A DNA stretch of 64,000 nt from Nitrosomonadales bacterium (GCA_016177795.1 JACOUM010000008.1:1-64000); one strand, 5' to 3'. Counted from the first letter of the stretch, positions 1 through 9,108 are shown. Made by a program: numbers and translations. The notes: generated from the letters alone by a model not told the origin.

Positions 1-113
1 GAGACCGGCTGGGGTTGCCTCCGCCAAGTTTCAAGGACCGGGTGAAAAACCCCACCCTCAAGGACAATACGTTTATGGTGGGGCACTGGTTTTATCCGCA
101 GGTGATCTGGTAG
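1..113 (+). CDS. C-terminal end of an unidentified protein (partial)
   Basis: An open frame enters from the left edge and stops with TAG at 111-113, giving about 36 residues that end in an aromatic stretch (GHWFYPQVIW). The fragment is too short to name. It lies just upstream of a lipoprotein and a cytochrome b6-like gene on the same strand, so it may belong to the same cluster, possibly as a further electron-transfer subunit. That is inference from position only. Confidence 0.45.
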   Translation, partial: DRLGLPPPSFKDRVKNPTLKDNTFMVGHWFYPQVIW

Positions 114-183
114 GAAAAAACATTTTGAGCCGTGGCAGCAAGCTATGGCGGTAAGCGGTCGCAAGCATTGAAATGGACCGTAG

Positions 184-744
184 ATGAGAGTATTTCTAAT
201 CGATAAAATGGGGGTTGCTTTGATCCTGAAGTTTAAAAAAGAGTTTTATGGCCGTATATTGCTGGTTCTCGCCATTGCGTTGACGGGTTGTGATCTGGGG
301 GACACCAGTGCTCTGCCCGAAGATGGACCTGAAGTCGTTACAAAACGATTCTATGAGTTAATCTCAGCGGCGAAGATGGAAGGTGGCACCACGACCGCCA
401 GTGAAGCGTATAAGCTGGTCGACACTAGGGTATCCAATTTGACCGTGAACCAGTTCCTGGAGATTATCAAGCGTTATCCGGAGAAATTTGCGGTGGATAT
501 AGGTAAAGCCGAGATCAAAGGGAACCAAGCCCTGGTTCAGATAAGCTATAAGCTACCCTCCAGTTTTGGTGGCGACTATACGGTGCAGGAGGTGTTGCCT
601 CTCAATGTTGATCCCGTTACCAACACATGGAAGGTCGATTTTACCGGCGATAGCTATGGCATGCAGAAGGATGAGGCAGTAGCGGCGAGCAAGTCTGAAG
701 CTCCTCCGCAAGTTAAGTCTGAAGTTCCACCAGAAGGAGAATAG
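184..744 (+). CDS. Putative lipoprotein of unknown function
   Basis: A 186-residue protein with an N-terminal hydrophobic segment ending in a lipobox (LTGC, Cys about residue 36), followed by a soluble alpha/beta domain and a Lys/Pro/Glu-rich tail. It would be a membrane-anchored periplasmic protein. The compact domain looks like the DUF4878/NTF2-like lipoproteins, but I cannot confirm this. The start is uncertain: ATG 184, ATG 208 and TTG 220 (behind a G-rich stretch) are all in frame, and the last gives the most normal signal peptide. The stop is 2 nt before the cytochrome b start, so the two are very probably co-transcribed and the lipoprotein may be an accessory of that complex. Confidence 0.7.
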   Translation: MRVFLIDKMGVALILKFKKEFYGRILLVLAIALTGCDLGDTSALPEDGPEVVTKRFYELISAAKMEGGTTTASEAYKLVDTRVSNLTVNQFLEIIKRYPEKFAVDIGKAEIKGNQALVQISYKLPSSFGGDYTVQEVLPLNVDPVTNTWKVDFTGDSYGMQKDEAVAASKSEAPPQVKSEVPPEGE

Positions 745-746
745 CG

Positions 747-1367
747 ATGAGCGCTTCCAAGGTTGCAGAGTGGGTCAAGCAAAGGATTCGGCTAAAAATG
801 GGGAAGCCGATACCCTCACACGTAAATTTCTTTTATTGTTTTGGCGGCATTTCGCTTTTCCTCATTCTCATCCAGCTGGTCTCGGGTGTGTTCATGCTTT
901 TTTTCTATACGCCCGAACCCGACAAGGCGCTGCAAAGTATTGCGTATTTAAGCAATGAGGTAACCATGGGATGGCTGTTCAGAAACATGCACCGGTGGAT
1001 ATCCTCGCTTCTGCTGGCAACCGTGTTTTCCCATATGGTCATTGTGTTTTATTTGAAAGCCTACCAGAGCCCCAGGCAGTTTACCTGGCTGACCGGAGTT
1101 TCGCAGTTGCTCCTGGTGTTCCTCCTGGTCGTAACCGGGATTATCCTTCCATGGGATTGGCGATCCTATTGGTCTTTTGCGATATGGATGGATTACCTTG
1201 GAACATGGACTGTAGGTGGTGAAACCATCAAGACAGCAATACTTGATACTTTTACCCTGAGTGCTGCGTATTACACTCACATTCTGTTGATTCCGTTAAT
1301 TCTTGCGGCTTTCCTGTTTTTTCACTTCAAAATGGTAAGGCGGTACGGAATATCAAAGCCTCTATAA
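747..1367 (+). CDS. Cytochrome b6-type subunit (N-terminal half of cytochrome b)
   Basis: A 206-residue, four-helix membrane protein matching the haem-binding half of cytochrome b. Haem ligands are H82/H96 (H-x13-H) and H178/H193 (H-x14-H). The longer second spacing is typical of b6-type rather than bc1-type cytochrome b. The cd-helix signature ILPWDWRSYW is present near residues 133-142. The C-terminal half is encoded separately by the next gene, as in b6f complexes. It would bind two b haems and take part in quinol oxidation at the cytoplasmic membrane. No Rieske gene is visible nearby; it could lie left of the window. This is the second cytochrome b in the window, distinct from the bc1 gene at 37736-38974. 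Confidence 0.9.
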   Translation: MSASKVAEWVKQRIRLKMGKPIPSHVNFFYCFGGISLFLILIQLVSGVFMLFFYTPEPDKALQSIAYLSNEVTMGWLFRNMHRWISSLLLATVFSHMVIVFYLKAYQSPRQFTWLTGVSQLLLVFLLVVTGIILPWDWRSYWSFAIWMDYLGTWTVGGETIKTAILDTFTLSAAYYTHILLIPLILAAFLFFHFKMVRRYGISKPL

Positions 1368-1390
1368 AGCTTCATAAAGGTACCCAAATC

Positions 1391-2080
1391 ATGGCACAAA
1401 AGAAAATAGAGATCATCAAGGAGCCCAAATACGCTCCTCCCTATCCACAGTCGTTTTATGCTTTCTGGCCGAAACATGCGATAAAAGCCGGCGTGCTGAT
1501 ATCGGTCATATTTCTGGCACTGTTGTTGTTGTCCTATTTCATAAGGGTACCCATGGATCCGGCCATGCCACCCATGCCTGATGAAGGTTTCCACATACCC
1601 GCCCCGGAATGGTATCTGTTCCTTCTATTTCAGCCATTCTGGTATCTGACGGGGGACTATGCCAAATGGTTATCGGTTGGCACATTCTGGCTCCCGCTGC
1701 TGGCAGTGGTTTTTCTGTTTCTGGTACCCGTTATTTTCCGGAAAAAAAGCAAGACTCGTTTCGGATTCAAGGCCACCTCAATAGTGGCAATTGCCATCTA
1801 TGCCGGGCTCATATGGGCAGTTCCCATCGGGGCCGTGGTAGCCAGTGGTTCTCCCGCCAAGACCTTGGGCTGTCCGTCTTGCCACAATCCCATGATGGGC
1901 GAGAGACAGGCACTGCCTCCAGCCGAAATGGGCAAATATTACAGGGTTGAGCGCCAACGACAGGTCAACCTGGGTGGTTACAACGTAGGCGCTGAGGAGC
2001 ATTCGGGCACAGGAGGCGGATCTTATAAGGATGCAAACTGGCAACTGCGCCATTTCTACGAGCCCACGATGACGTGGTGA
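1391..2080 (+). CDS. Cytochrome b subunit IV-like protein with C-terminal haem c site
   Basis: A 229-residue protein. Residues about 30-150 hold three or four membrane helices with the Qo-site motif PEWY (residues 72-75), the mark of cytochrome b6f subunit IV or the C-terminal part of cytochrome b. A periplasmic tail follows with a c-type haem motif CPSCH (161-165). It is therefore subunit IV fused to a monohaem cytochrome c, as known in several non-photosynthetic bc complexes with modified cytochrome c subunits. It pairs with the b6-like gene 23 nt upstream. The tail after the haem site is Gly-rich and short, with Met residues just after the motif that could supply the sixth ligand. Confidence 0.85.
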   Translation: MAQKKIEIIKEPKYAPPYPQSFYAFWPKHAIKAGVLISVIFLALLLLSYFIRVPMDPAMPPMPDEGFHIPAPEWYLFLLFQPFWYLTGDYAKWLSVGTFWLPLLAVVFLFLVPVIFRKKSKTRFGFKATSIVAIAIYAGLIWAVPIGAVVASGSPAKTLGCPSCHNPMMGERQALPPAEMGKYYRVERQRQVNLGGYNVGAEEHSGTGGGSYKDANWQLRHFYEPTMTW

Positions 2081-2084
2081 TCCG

Positions 2085-3443
2085 ATGTCTGGTAATACCA
2101 AAAATTCATTTAAGATATTTTCAATGAGAACAGCCTTTAATTTTCCTCTCCATAAAACCGATTATGGCCTGATGCTTTTCATGTGCGGGATACTTATGGT
2201 CGGGGGGACCGCTTCCGCACAGGGTGAACATGACCATGGCAACACCGAAGTACCGGTTAGTGCCAAAGACCTGGTTGATCCCCACGGCCACGGTCACGAC
2301 CATGGCCATACCAAGACCGAAGTCAAGTCGACAACCCCAACCCCAATCAAGGAGGTGGCGCTGCCCGATGGGCTCAGCTCGGCACAGTCGATGGCCATCG
2401 ATTCGGCTGGACATGTCTGGTTTACCGAGAAAGTCGGCAGAAAGCTGGCCGTGTATGACCCGGAAAAAAAGGAGTTTAAAACACATTCCCTTCCTCCCTC
2501 GTGGGGGAAAATGGGATTTTCAAATATGACCATGGGTCCCGACGGGGAAATCTGGTTTACCGTGACCCGATGGATTGAGGGTGAGAAAGAGCCGAACATA
2601 CTGGGGCGATTTTCGCCTGCGGACGGGTATTTCACGAAGTATGTTGTTCCCCATAATACAATTCCAGAGGAATTGATCGTAGATGCCAATGGCGCGATAT
2701 GGTTTATTGCCTCCAATAAAAACTATCTCTATCGCGTTGACCCAAAGACCTTTGCGCTTAAAGGCTATTCCATCCCTACCGCCGACGGCAATCCCAAAAG
2801 TTTGGCCGCCGATCAAAAAGGGCATATCTGGTTTGCCGAAGCCACTGCCAATAAAATAGGCGAATTCATTCCGGAGCAAGGCACATTCCGTGAATATGAC
2901 TTGCTGACCCAATTTGCCAACCCGGGAAAAATCTCCATTGATAAACAAGGGAGGATATGGTTTGTGGAAGTAACGGCAAACAGGTTGGGAATGTTTTCAC
3001 CTGAACAGAACCGGTTTGACGAGGCCATTATCCCCACCCCCGGCAGCTCACCTGTAACGCTGGTAAACGATGACAACGGGAATATCTGGTTTCTGGAATA
3101 CAAGGGGAACAAGGTTGGCGTCTTTAATCCTGAGACGGCGCTGTTTCATGAATATGACATTCCCAACTTCGGCAGTTTGCCGTCAGACATGGCAATAGAT
3201 CGCAAACGGTCTCTGCTCTGGTTCACTCAAAGCTCCACAGATGCAAAGCGGCTGGGAATGATTTCCATTAACGAAGTGTTGGCAGAAAGCAACAAGCAGG
3301 ATAATGCCCCTCAAAGTCCTTCTGTTGAGAAGGCCTCCGATGGGAACATGTCCAAATGGCTGGCTTCTCTCGTGGCGGTTATCGGCGTCGCAACGCTGGG
3401 CGGCTGGTTAACCAGGAAATCTCGCAAAGGTGGGCATTCATAA
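2085..3443 (+). CDS. Vgb-like beta-propeller protein, His-rich, membrane anchored
   Basis: A 452-residue protein with an N-terminal signal/anchor segment (about 27-46), a His-rich stretch at 67-75 with alternating HGH/HDH, then repeats of the form IWFTE...NKIG.F.P...F.EY.IPT, the pattern of the virginiamycin B lyase/streptogramin lyase propeller. A C-terminal hydrophobic helix (about 424-440) with a basic tail suggests anchoring to the membrane facing the periplasm. The family contains true streptogramin lyases, but many members are of unknown function. Placement 4 nt after a bc-type subunit argues for an electron-transfer or metal-related role rather than antibiotic resistance. The His-rich part could bind Cu, Zn or Ni. 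Confidence 0.75.
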   Translation: MSGNTKNSFKIFSMRTAFNFPLHKTDYGLMLFMCGILMVGGTASAQGEHDHGNTEVPVSAKDLVDPHGHGHDHGHTKTEVKSTTPTPIKEVALPDGLSSAQSMAIDSAGHVWFTEKVGRKLAVYDPEKKEFKTHSLPPSWGKMGFSNMTMGPDGEIWFTVTRWIEGEKEPNILGRFSPADGYFTKYVVPHNTIPEELIVDANGAIWFIASNKNYLYRVDPKTFALKGYSIPTADGNPKSLAADQKGHIWFAEATANKIGEFIPEQGTFREYDLLTQFANPGKISIDKQGRIWFVEVTANRLGMFSPEQNRFDEAIIPTPGSSPVTLVNDDNGNIWFLEYKGNKVGVFNPETALFHEYDIPNFGSLPSDMAIDRKRSLLWFTQSSTDAKRLGMISINEVLAESNKQDNAPQSPSVEKASDGNMSKWLASLVAVIGVATLGGWLTRKSRKGGHS

Positions 3444-3641
3444 GCCAAACCCTGCTGGTTTTTTGCCACACAAATTTTGTTCCGCATTCCACTTCATGAA
3501 ACTTTTCGGACTTTGGCGTATCGATAAGCTGTGTTCTGCCGGTTATTTGTGCTGATCCAGTGGCAAGCCGCTCCCGGCTTTGCAACGCTTCTCGCAAACA
3601 TGCAATCGTCCCCTGCACACATTTTTGACAAGGATAATGTA

Positions 3642-4631
3642 GTGAAAATAGCAGCTGTTTTTTGGATAGTTCTCGGTAGTTTGCTGTGCTCCTCATCGTG
3701 GGGAGCGGATGTTTCCAAGTCGTTCGAAACACCCACTGCGTATACTTTACCCACTAGGATTGCCATCGATAAAACGGATACTATCTGGTTTATTGAGTCC
3801 AACCTGAATAAGATCGGCAGGTTTCAGCCTGCCAAGGGAGTATTTTCCGAGTACACTATTCCCACTCCCTCTAGTGCTCCCACGGACCTGACCATCAGCA
3901 ATACCGGCAAAATCTGGTTTACCGAATCAGATTCAGACCAACTCGGCGTTCTTGATCCCGCCTCGCTGACATTCAAGGAATACAATATTCCGACGATACA
4001 AAGCATGCCCTCCAGGATTGCTGCCGATATCCACGGCAATATCTGGTTTACTGAATTTTATGGCAACAAGATTGGCGTGTTCGACCCTCGGAAAAAGGTA
4101 TTCCGGGAATATCCGGTTCCTACACTTGGCAGTCGTCCATCCGGTATTGTCGTGGATAAAAATGGCATAGTGTGGTTCGTGGAAACCGAGGGTAACAAGC
4201 TGGCCAAGTTAAATCCCCGGGACGGTGTGATTCATGAATTTGCACTGCCAACACCTCACCAGACCCCAAGAGAAATTGCGATAGACGGATCGGGCGCACT
4301 CTGTATTGCCGGCAACATCGGTCGTGATTTGACGGTATTTAACCCCGTTACCAAAAAATTCAGGATCTTTGTATTGCCGAATAACAGCGTCATTGAAAGC
4401 ATGACCGTGGCGAGCAGTGGAATAATATTTGGTACGCTCAAAACAAGCGGCAAAATATCCATGTTTGATCCAAAAACCAGCAAGTTTATGGAATTTGAAG
4501 TAGGCATAGGCAAAAGCAAACCCATTGGCATTGACACCGATTCGAAGGGAAATATCTGGTTTGCCGATAAGGAAAAAAATGCATTGGTCAGGCTGGATGC
4601 AAGCATAATGAAAAAACTGCGGCTAAAGTAA
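3642..4631 (+). CDS. Vgb-like beta-propeller protein, periplasmic
   Basis: A second Vgb-family propeller of 329 residues from the chosen start. GTG at 3642 is preceded by AAGGA with 7 nt spacing and opens a normal signal peptide ending near SSWGA; the longer ATG frame from 3531 lacks this arrangement. About seven copies of the IWF-x(n)-NKIG-x(n)-EY.IPT repeat fill the mature protein. It resembles its upstream neighbour but lacks the His-rich segment and C-terminal helix, so it is probably a soluble periplasmic paralogue from a tandem duplication. Function unknown; the genetic link to the b6-type complex and the following cytochrome c is the main clue. Confidence 0.75.
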   Translation: MKIAAVFWIVLGSLLCSSSWGADVSKSFETPTAYTLPTRIAIDKTDTIWFIESNLNKIGRFQPAKGVFSEYTIPTPSSAPTDLTISNTGKIWFTESDSDQLGVLDPASLTFKEYNIPTIQSMPSRIAADIHGNIWFTEFYGNKIGVFDPRKKVFREYPVPTLGSRPSGIVVDKNGIVWFVETEGNKLAKLNPRDGVIHEFALPTPHQTPREIAIDGSGALCIAGNIGRDLTVFNPVTKKFRIFVLPNNSVIESMTVASSGIIFGTLKTSGKISMFDPKTSKFMEFEVGIGKSKPIGIDTDSKGNIWFADKEKNALVRLDASIMKKLRLK

Positions 4632-4686
4632 CGCCTTAAGAACGCTGGGAGTTGCTCAGCACTTGGCCATCAAAGGTGGACAGAAT

Positions 4687-5208
4687 ATGAAAAAATATAA
4701 ATTAGCGGCAAGTATACTTATTTTGGTCATTATTGCGGCGATTGGCGCAGTGGCCATTCCCAACCCGTTAGGTGCGCAGATATTAGCGGAGGTCAAATAC
4801 CGGGGCTATCTTGCCTATACCACTGACGAGGCTGTTACCCTTGCCTATACCCGATGCACCACCTGCCACCCGGCTGACAAGATGCTCAAATACTGCTCTC
4901 GATGCGGGCCACCCTTTGTTGTCGTCACCCATTCCATGAAAAAGTATACGGAATTGATGAACCAGAAAGGCGGGAACTTCAAGCCGTTCTCTGATGCGGA
5001 GGCAGTTGCGATTACACAGGCATGGAACGGGCTGGTCGGCAATTGGGAGCCTGATTGGGGCTCAAAGGACCTCAATAAGCTGTTGCAAGGCGATCAGGCA
5101 CTGATTCGTTTGGCCAATACCCCGGTGAATGAAAGGCCAATAGAGTGGGCACTGAAGACCAAGCAGGCGCCTGGCGCTATGAAAGAAGACAGGAAAATCA
5201 TCCCCTGA
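4687..5208 (+). CDS. Membrane-anchored monohaem cytochrome c
   Basis: A 173-residue protein. ATG 4687 is chosen because AGGTGG lies just upstream; an in-frame TTG 24 nt earlier is less likely. An N-terminal hydrophobic helix acts as signal or anchor. One haem c motif, CTTCH, is present near residue 58. About 13 residues later a CSRCG occurs, a CxxC without the haem His, so it is not a standard second haem site. Last gene of the + strand cluster, followed by a hairpin terminator. It could accept electrons from the haem-c-bearing subunit IV. Confidence 0.8.
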   Translation: MKKYKLAASILILVIIAAIGAVAIPNPLGAQILAEVKYRGYLAYTTDEAVTLAYTRCTTCHPADKMLKYCSRCGPPFVVVTHSMKKYTELMNQKGGNFKPFSDAEAVAITQAWNGLVGNWEPDWGSKDLNKLLQGDQALIRLANTPVNERPIEWALKTKQAPGAMKEDRKIIP

Positions 5209-5250
5209 TTGTTCCGGGGGCGGTATTTTGTTAGCGGTAATACAAACACG

Positions 5251-5285
5251 GCCCCGTAATGCATTCACGGGGCGCATCGTTTTTA
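5251..5285 (+). terminator. Rho-independent terminator of the b6/Vgb/cytochrome c cluster
   Basis: Stem GCCCCGT/ACGGGGC (5251-5257 with 5267-5273) and a loop of 9 nt, followed by GCATCG and a T run at 5280-5284. It separates the + strand cluster from the convergent - strand operon that ends at 5283. Confidence 0.7.
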
Positions 5286-5534
5286 TACAATCAATTTTTC
5301 GAGAATTTTTGCGTAATAGTACTGGCGCAGATTCTGCCTGGCCATAAGCAGGATCAGAAGCACCGGCACAAAATGAATGCCAACAGCGAATCCGGGCTGG
5401 GTGGCAAACTGCCAGGTGTAATACAGTGCCAAACACAACGCCACGATGACGCTGGCAACGGACAGCACCAAAAAAAGATTTTTACGCCTGATCGCACGCT
5501 TGGCAAAGTGCAGTTCGGAATCAGTCATGTTCAT
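5283..5534 (-). CDS. Small two-helix membrane protein
   Basis: An 83-residue protein with a charged N-terminus and two hydrophobic helices (about 20-40 and 50-65). Its stop overlaps the terminator region of the convergent + strand cluster. It lies 45 nt downstream of the protoporphyrinogen-oxidase-like gene and is probably the last gene of that operon. No family recognised. Confidence 0.6.
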   Translation of the reverse strand: MNMTDSELHFAKRAIRRKNLFLVLSVASVIVALCLALYYTWQFATQPGFAVGIHFVPVLLILLMARQNLRQYYYAKILEKLIV

Positions 5535-5579
5535 GCGCCGGCGCTCGATGGGTTTCCGTGAAAATCAAAAAAAACAGGT

Positions 5580-7016
5580 TCAGGAGGTAGCCTGCTGCAA
5601 GGCAACCACCTCAGCCGAATTGCCCGAGCCTTCGCGGCTCTTCCGCTCAACGGATGGATGCGCCGCCAGAATAGCGTTCGCCACCGCATGGCCACGGACA
5701 AGACGGTCGCGCACCGACACACCGCCACGGTAGTTTGCTTCGAGATGCAGGCCGTGGATTTGTCTCAGGCGCGCCGCAATTGCCTGCATCCGCAGCTGAT
5801 AGGCGCCATGGTATACCGGCAGGGCTTCCAGATGCCGGTCGATGCGCACCATCTCCGGATCGGCTTTCAGATTTACCAGCGGGCGCAATGTTCTGAGAGT
5901 CTCGTCCACGAGCCTGTTATCGTCCCAGTCCGCCACTTGGGGAGCGCGCACCCCACCGAGGTACGACGTGAGCAGAACCTTTCCCGGGGGCGCCCGGTCC
6001 GGGAACAAGGTGCTCATCCACAGGTTGCCTGTCAAGACTGCGCTGGCTCCCCTCGGCGCCAGAAATCCGGTGCCATCCAGCGGGTGACCCACCGCGTCGC
6101 GTGCCATGCCAGCGTGCACAACATTCACCGCAGCATAGCCGATTCCACGCAACAGCTCGGCCAGTTCATTATCCACGCGGTCAATCAGCGCAGCAGCGAC
6201 AGAAGCTGGCGTTGTCACGATCACTTGGCGCGCGGACAAAGTCTGCTGGCCATGCGGTGTCGTTGCCGTCACCCGCCAACCATCACGCTCGCGAACCAAT
6301 TCATCCACCGAGTAGCCGGTGCGCACATTGATTCCGGGTGTTCTGGCCAGATTCTCCACCAGCGCGCCCATGCCGCCATGGAAGGAAAAAGTATCGGTAG
6401 TGCAGGCCGTGCGGCGGCGCAATACCCGGTTAACCAGAACCCCGGCAGCCAGGCTGCCGTAACGCCGCTCCAATGCTGTAAGGCGCGGCAGTGCGGCGGC
6501 GGCACAGGTCTGGTCCGGATCTGCTGCCAGCGTCCCGGCAACAAATGGCTCGATGGCTTTTTCCAATACTTCACGGCCAAGCCGGCGGGTAATGAATTCG
6601 CTCACCGACTCGTCAGCCCGCCCACTGGAGAAAATGAAGGGTTCTGCCAGCAGCCGTAACTTGCCGCGCATGCTCCATAACGGTGAAGTCATCATGGCGC
6701 CCATGCGCATCGGCAGCGCCCTCAGGCAGTTTTGATGCAACAGATACCGACGCGCCTCTGCCGCAGGCAGACGGCCGGTCTTTGCCGATTCCAGTCCGGC
6801 CTCGCGCACCATTTCCACAACCTCTGGACGGAAATTCAGCACCATGGAGGCGGCGCGTTCGGTCAGGTATCCATCCTGCCGGTTGCTCATGATCTTGCCG
6901 CCCGTCCGCTTGTCTGCTTCCCAGACTTCAACGGACATACCGCTTCGCGCCAACCACCAGGCAGAAGCCAACCCCGTGATACCACCACCGACAATCAGTA
7001 CGTCGAGCTTATCCAT
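5580..7016 (-). CDS. Protoporphyrinogen oxidase-like FAD protein (HemY/PgoX type)
   Basis: A 478-residue flavoprotein. The N-terminal dinucleotide-binding motif is GGGITGLASAWWL (about 10-22). The central GTLAADPDQ segment followed by an Ala-rich stretch and LPRL is typical of oxygen-dependent protoporphyrinogen/coproporphyrinogen oxidases. The C-terminal FAD contact is GVSVRDRLVRGHAVA. The expected reaction is six-electron oxidation of a porphyrinogen to a porphyrin in haem synthesis. It starts 4 nt after the radical SAM/PCP_red gene and belongs to that operon, so it may serve a dedicated tetrapyrrole route, or simply be the cell's HemY. Other FAD amine-oxidase-like functions cannot be excluded. 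Confidence 0.8.
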   Translation of the reverse strand: MDKLDVLIVGGGITGLASAWWLARSGMSVEVWEADKRTGGKIMSNRQDGYLTERAASMVLNFRPEVVEMVREAGLESAKTGRLPAAEARRYLLHQNCLRALPMRMGAMMTSPLWSMRGKLRLLAEPFIFSSGRADESVSEFITRRLGREVLEKAIEPFVAGTLAADPDQTCAAAALPRLTALERRYGSLAAGVLVNRVLRRRTACTTDTFSFHGGMGALVENLARTPGINVRTGYSVDELVRERDGWRVTATTPHGQQTLSARQVIVTTPASVAAALIDRVDNELAELLRGIGYAAVNVVHAGMARDAVGHPLDGTGFLAPRGASAVLTGNLWMSTLFPDRAPPGKVLLTSYLGGVRAPQVADWDDNRLVDETLRTLRPLVNLKADPEMVRIDRHLEALPVYHGAYQLRMQAIAARLRQIHGLHLEANYRGGVSVRDRLVRGHAVANAILAAHPSVERKSREGSGNSAEVVALQQATS

Positions 7017-7020
7017 CTTG

Positions 7021-9108
7021 TCATACCGCCGGTTTTTCTTCTGTTTGATCCTGCTTGTTGGCCTTGAGTTGCGCCTTCATTTTCTCGAGCAAATCATGCC
7101 CCAGCAAATCGCCTGGATTTTCCCTCGTCGCAACGAAATTGCGGATGGTGTCAAAACGCTTGTCCGCCTCCGGATTGTCCTTGAGTCGCGGCACGCGTTC
7201 ACGGGCAATCTCATAGGCATCGAAGCTCAATTCCTGCATGCCGAAACCCTTCATGCGCTGCACCGCGCGCATCATGGCCACGTTGCGGAAACGCGTCAGG
7301 TCGCCGGAAGTGATGCGTTTAAGCCCTTCCTTGCGCGCATTGAATTCGGCGGCCTTCTTGATGCCTGCCCGGTTGAAGTCCGGTGCAGACAACACGCGCG
7401 CCAACGCATCTTCATCCCATTCCACTCCGCCGGTCAGCTGGGCAATGGCCTCCTCGGCATCGCGCCGCTCCACCGTTATGGCGCGCCGCTTCCTGGCAAA
7501 ATGTTCTGCGGCATTTTCCAGTGCCGGCGCCACGAACATGAGCGCCTGGGGTGTCTTGTCAGCGAGAAACTCCGTAAGTATGCAGTCTGATTCTTCAGTC
7601 CATGGCAAGCTGCGGCCGGGTTGTGATTCTGATTCCAGCCGGTCCAGCAGCTTGATGTTTACTTCCAGCCTGCCTTCGGAGCGGGCGACATCCTCGGCAA
7701 CCGCGCGCACACCCTCGCGCAGAAATGCCGGCATGGATGCCAGACGTTCCTGCGCCTGTTCGCTCCATGGCAGCGTGCCGACGGACGGCTGCGCGACTTG
7801 TTGAATTTCTTCCTGCGCCCCCTTGGGCTGGCTGTCAGGCCGGGGCGGACCACCGCTTCCGAAACGTTTCGCGGACAAGGTAGCCAAGTGCTCTTCGGTC
7901 ACCACGTGCATACCCAGTTCATGCACATAGCTTTCGGCGCGACTCTTGACCATCTTGCGCAGGAAGGAGGGAACCCGCGACAAACGCTTCTCTGCCTCCT
8001 TGTTCCAGATGAGTTTCTTTGGCTGCTCAATCAACGGCTCTATGACCGCAGACCCATCGGGTATATGGACGCACCATGGATCCGTGTCCATCAGGCTGTC
8101 ACCCATGGCGAGGGGCCGTGCCCGGCAACCGCCACATAGCTTCTGGAATTCACAGCTGCCGCATTTTCCCTGCAGCCCGGGATGACGCAAGGACTGGAAA
8201 ACCGGCGATTGATCCCAGATGTCCCAGAACTTCGTGTCGCGAATGCTGCCTTCCTCATCAGGAATGTAGGGACAGGCCGTGACGCCGCCTTCCGGCGTAA
8301 TGCGGCAATAATGGATACCTGCCAGGCAACCGCCGCCTTCATACCCGGCGGCGCGGGTGAGCGTGGATTGCGGGTTGCGTTGATAGGCGATGCGCTTGTA
8401 ATGGGGTGCGCAGCGTGCGCGAATGAGCAAGTCCTGGCTTTGCTCCTGCGCTTCCACCAACTGCTCAAGCACCCGCTCGTAGGTGGCCGGACTGATGTCC
8501 GACATGGATTCGCCGCGACCGGTGCAGATCAGGAAAAACACGTTCAGCACGCGCGCGCCCGAAGCGCGTGCAAAGTCGATCATGGCAGGTATTTCGTCGG
8601 CGTTGGATTCGGTGACGGAGAAATGTATCTGGAAAGACAGGTCGTGACGCTTGCAGGCCTCGATGCCATTCAGGGTTTTCTCCCACGCGCCGGGAAGCCC
8701 GCGAAAGACATCATGCTTTTGCGGATCCAGGGAATCGACACTGATACCTGCACCCATTGCTCCTGCAGCCTTCAGCGATTGCACGCGTTTATCGGTGAGT
8801 GCAACACCGTTTGTTCCCACCACCATGGAAAGACCGAGTCCGGTACCATGAGCCAGCAGTTCTTCCAGGTCGGGGCGCATCAGCGGCTCGCCACCGGTCA
8901 GCACCACCATGGTCTCGGTGCTGCGGCCTGCGATCTCCTCCAGCAGGCCGCGCACCTCTTGCGTGGCAAGCTCGCCTTCGCCACCCTGCTTCAGGGTTTC
9001 CGCATCCATGTAACAATGCGCGCAGGCAAGATTGCAGCGTTTGGTCAGGTTGATGGCAAGCAGGAACAAGCCATTGGTATCGGGGTTAACTGTGTAAGGC
9101 GCTTGCAT
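7021..9108 (-). CDS. Radical SAM/SPASM protein with C-terminal PCP_red-like repeats
   Basis: A 695-residue protein. The N-terminal radical SAM domain has the 4Fe-4S triad C25-x3-C29-x2-C32 and GGEP near residue 72. A SPASM-type Cys cluster region (about 255-345) includes CxxCxxxxxC and GGCRARP motifs. This architecture matches the haem d1/alternative haem enzymes NirJ, AhbC and AhbD. The second half (about 368-690) is unlike those enzymes: it holds three or four helical repeats starting W-x-E/K-x-A and containing P-x-F-L/V-R, which resemble the PCP_red domain of light-independent protochlorophyllide reductase subunit B. It starts 10 nt after the universal-stress/PCP_red gene and is followed by a porphyrinogen oxidase. 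Inferred role: modification or handling of a tetrapyrrole. The substrate is unknown. Confidence 0.8.
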   Translation of the reverse strand: MQAPYTVNPDTNGLFLLAINLTKRCNLACAHCYMDAETLKQGGEGELATQEVRGLLEEIAGRSTETMVVLTGGEPLMRPDLEELLAHGTGLGLSMVVGTNGVALTDKRVQSLKAAGAMGAGISVDSLDPQKHDVFRGLPGAWEKTLNGIEACKRHDLSFQIHFSVTESNADEIPAMIDFARASGARVLNVFFLICTGRGESMSDISPATYERVLEQLVEAQEQSQDLLIRARCAPHYKRIAYQRNPQSTLTRAAGYEGGGCLAGIHYCRITPEGGVTACPYIPDEEGSIRDTKFWDIWDQSPVFQSLRHPGLQGKCGSCEFQKLCGGCRARPLAMGDSLMDTDPWCVHIPDGSAVIEPLIEQPKKLIWNKEAEKRLSRVPSFLRKMVKSRAESYVHELGMHVVTEEHLATLSAKRFGSGGPPRPDSQPKGAQEEIQQVAQPSVGTLPWSEQAQERLASMPAFLREGVRAVAEDVARSEGRLEVNIKLLDRLESESQPGRSLPWTEESDCILTEFLADKTPQALMFVAPALENAAEHFARKRRAITVERRDAEEAIAQLTGGVEWDEDALARVLSAPDFNRAGIKKAAEFNARKEGLKRITSGDLTRFRNVAMMRAVQRMKGFGMQELSFDAYEIARERVPRLKDNPEADKRFDTIRNFVATRENPGDLLGHDLLEKMKAQLKANKQDQTEEKPAV

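Noticed and set aside
2085-3443. A streptogramin resistance enzyme
   Set aside because: Tandem location in a respiratory cluster, a membrane anchor and a His-rich tail do not fit a resistance lyase; only the propeller repeat is shared.
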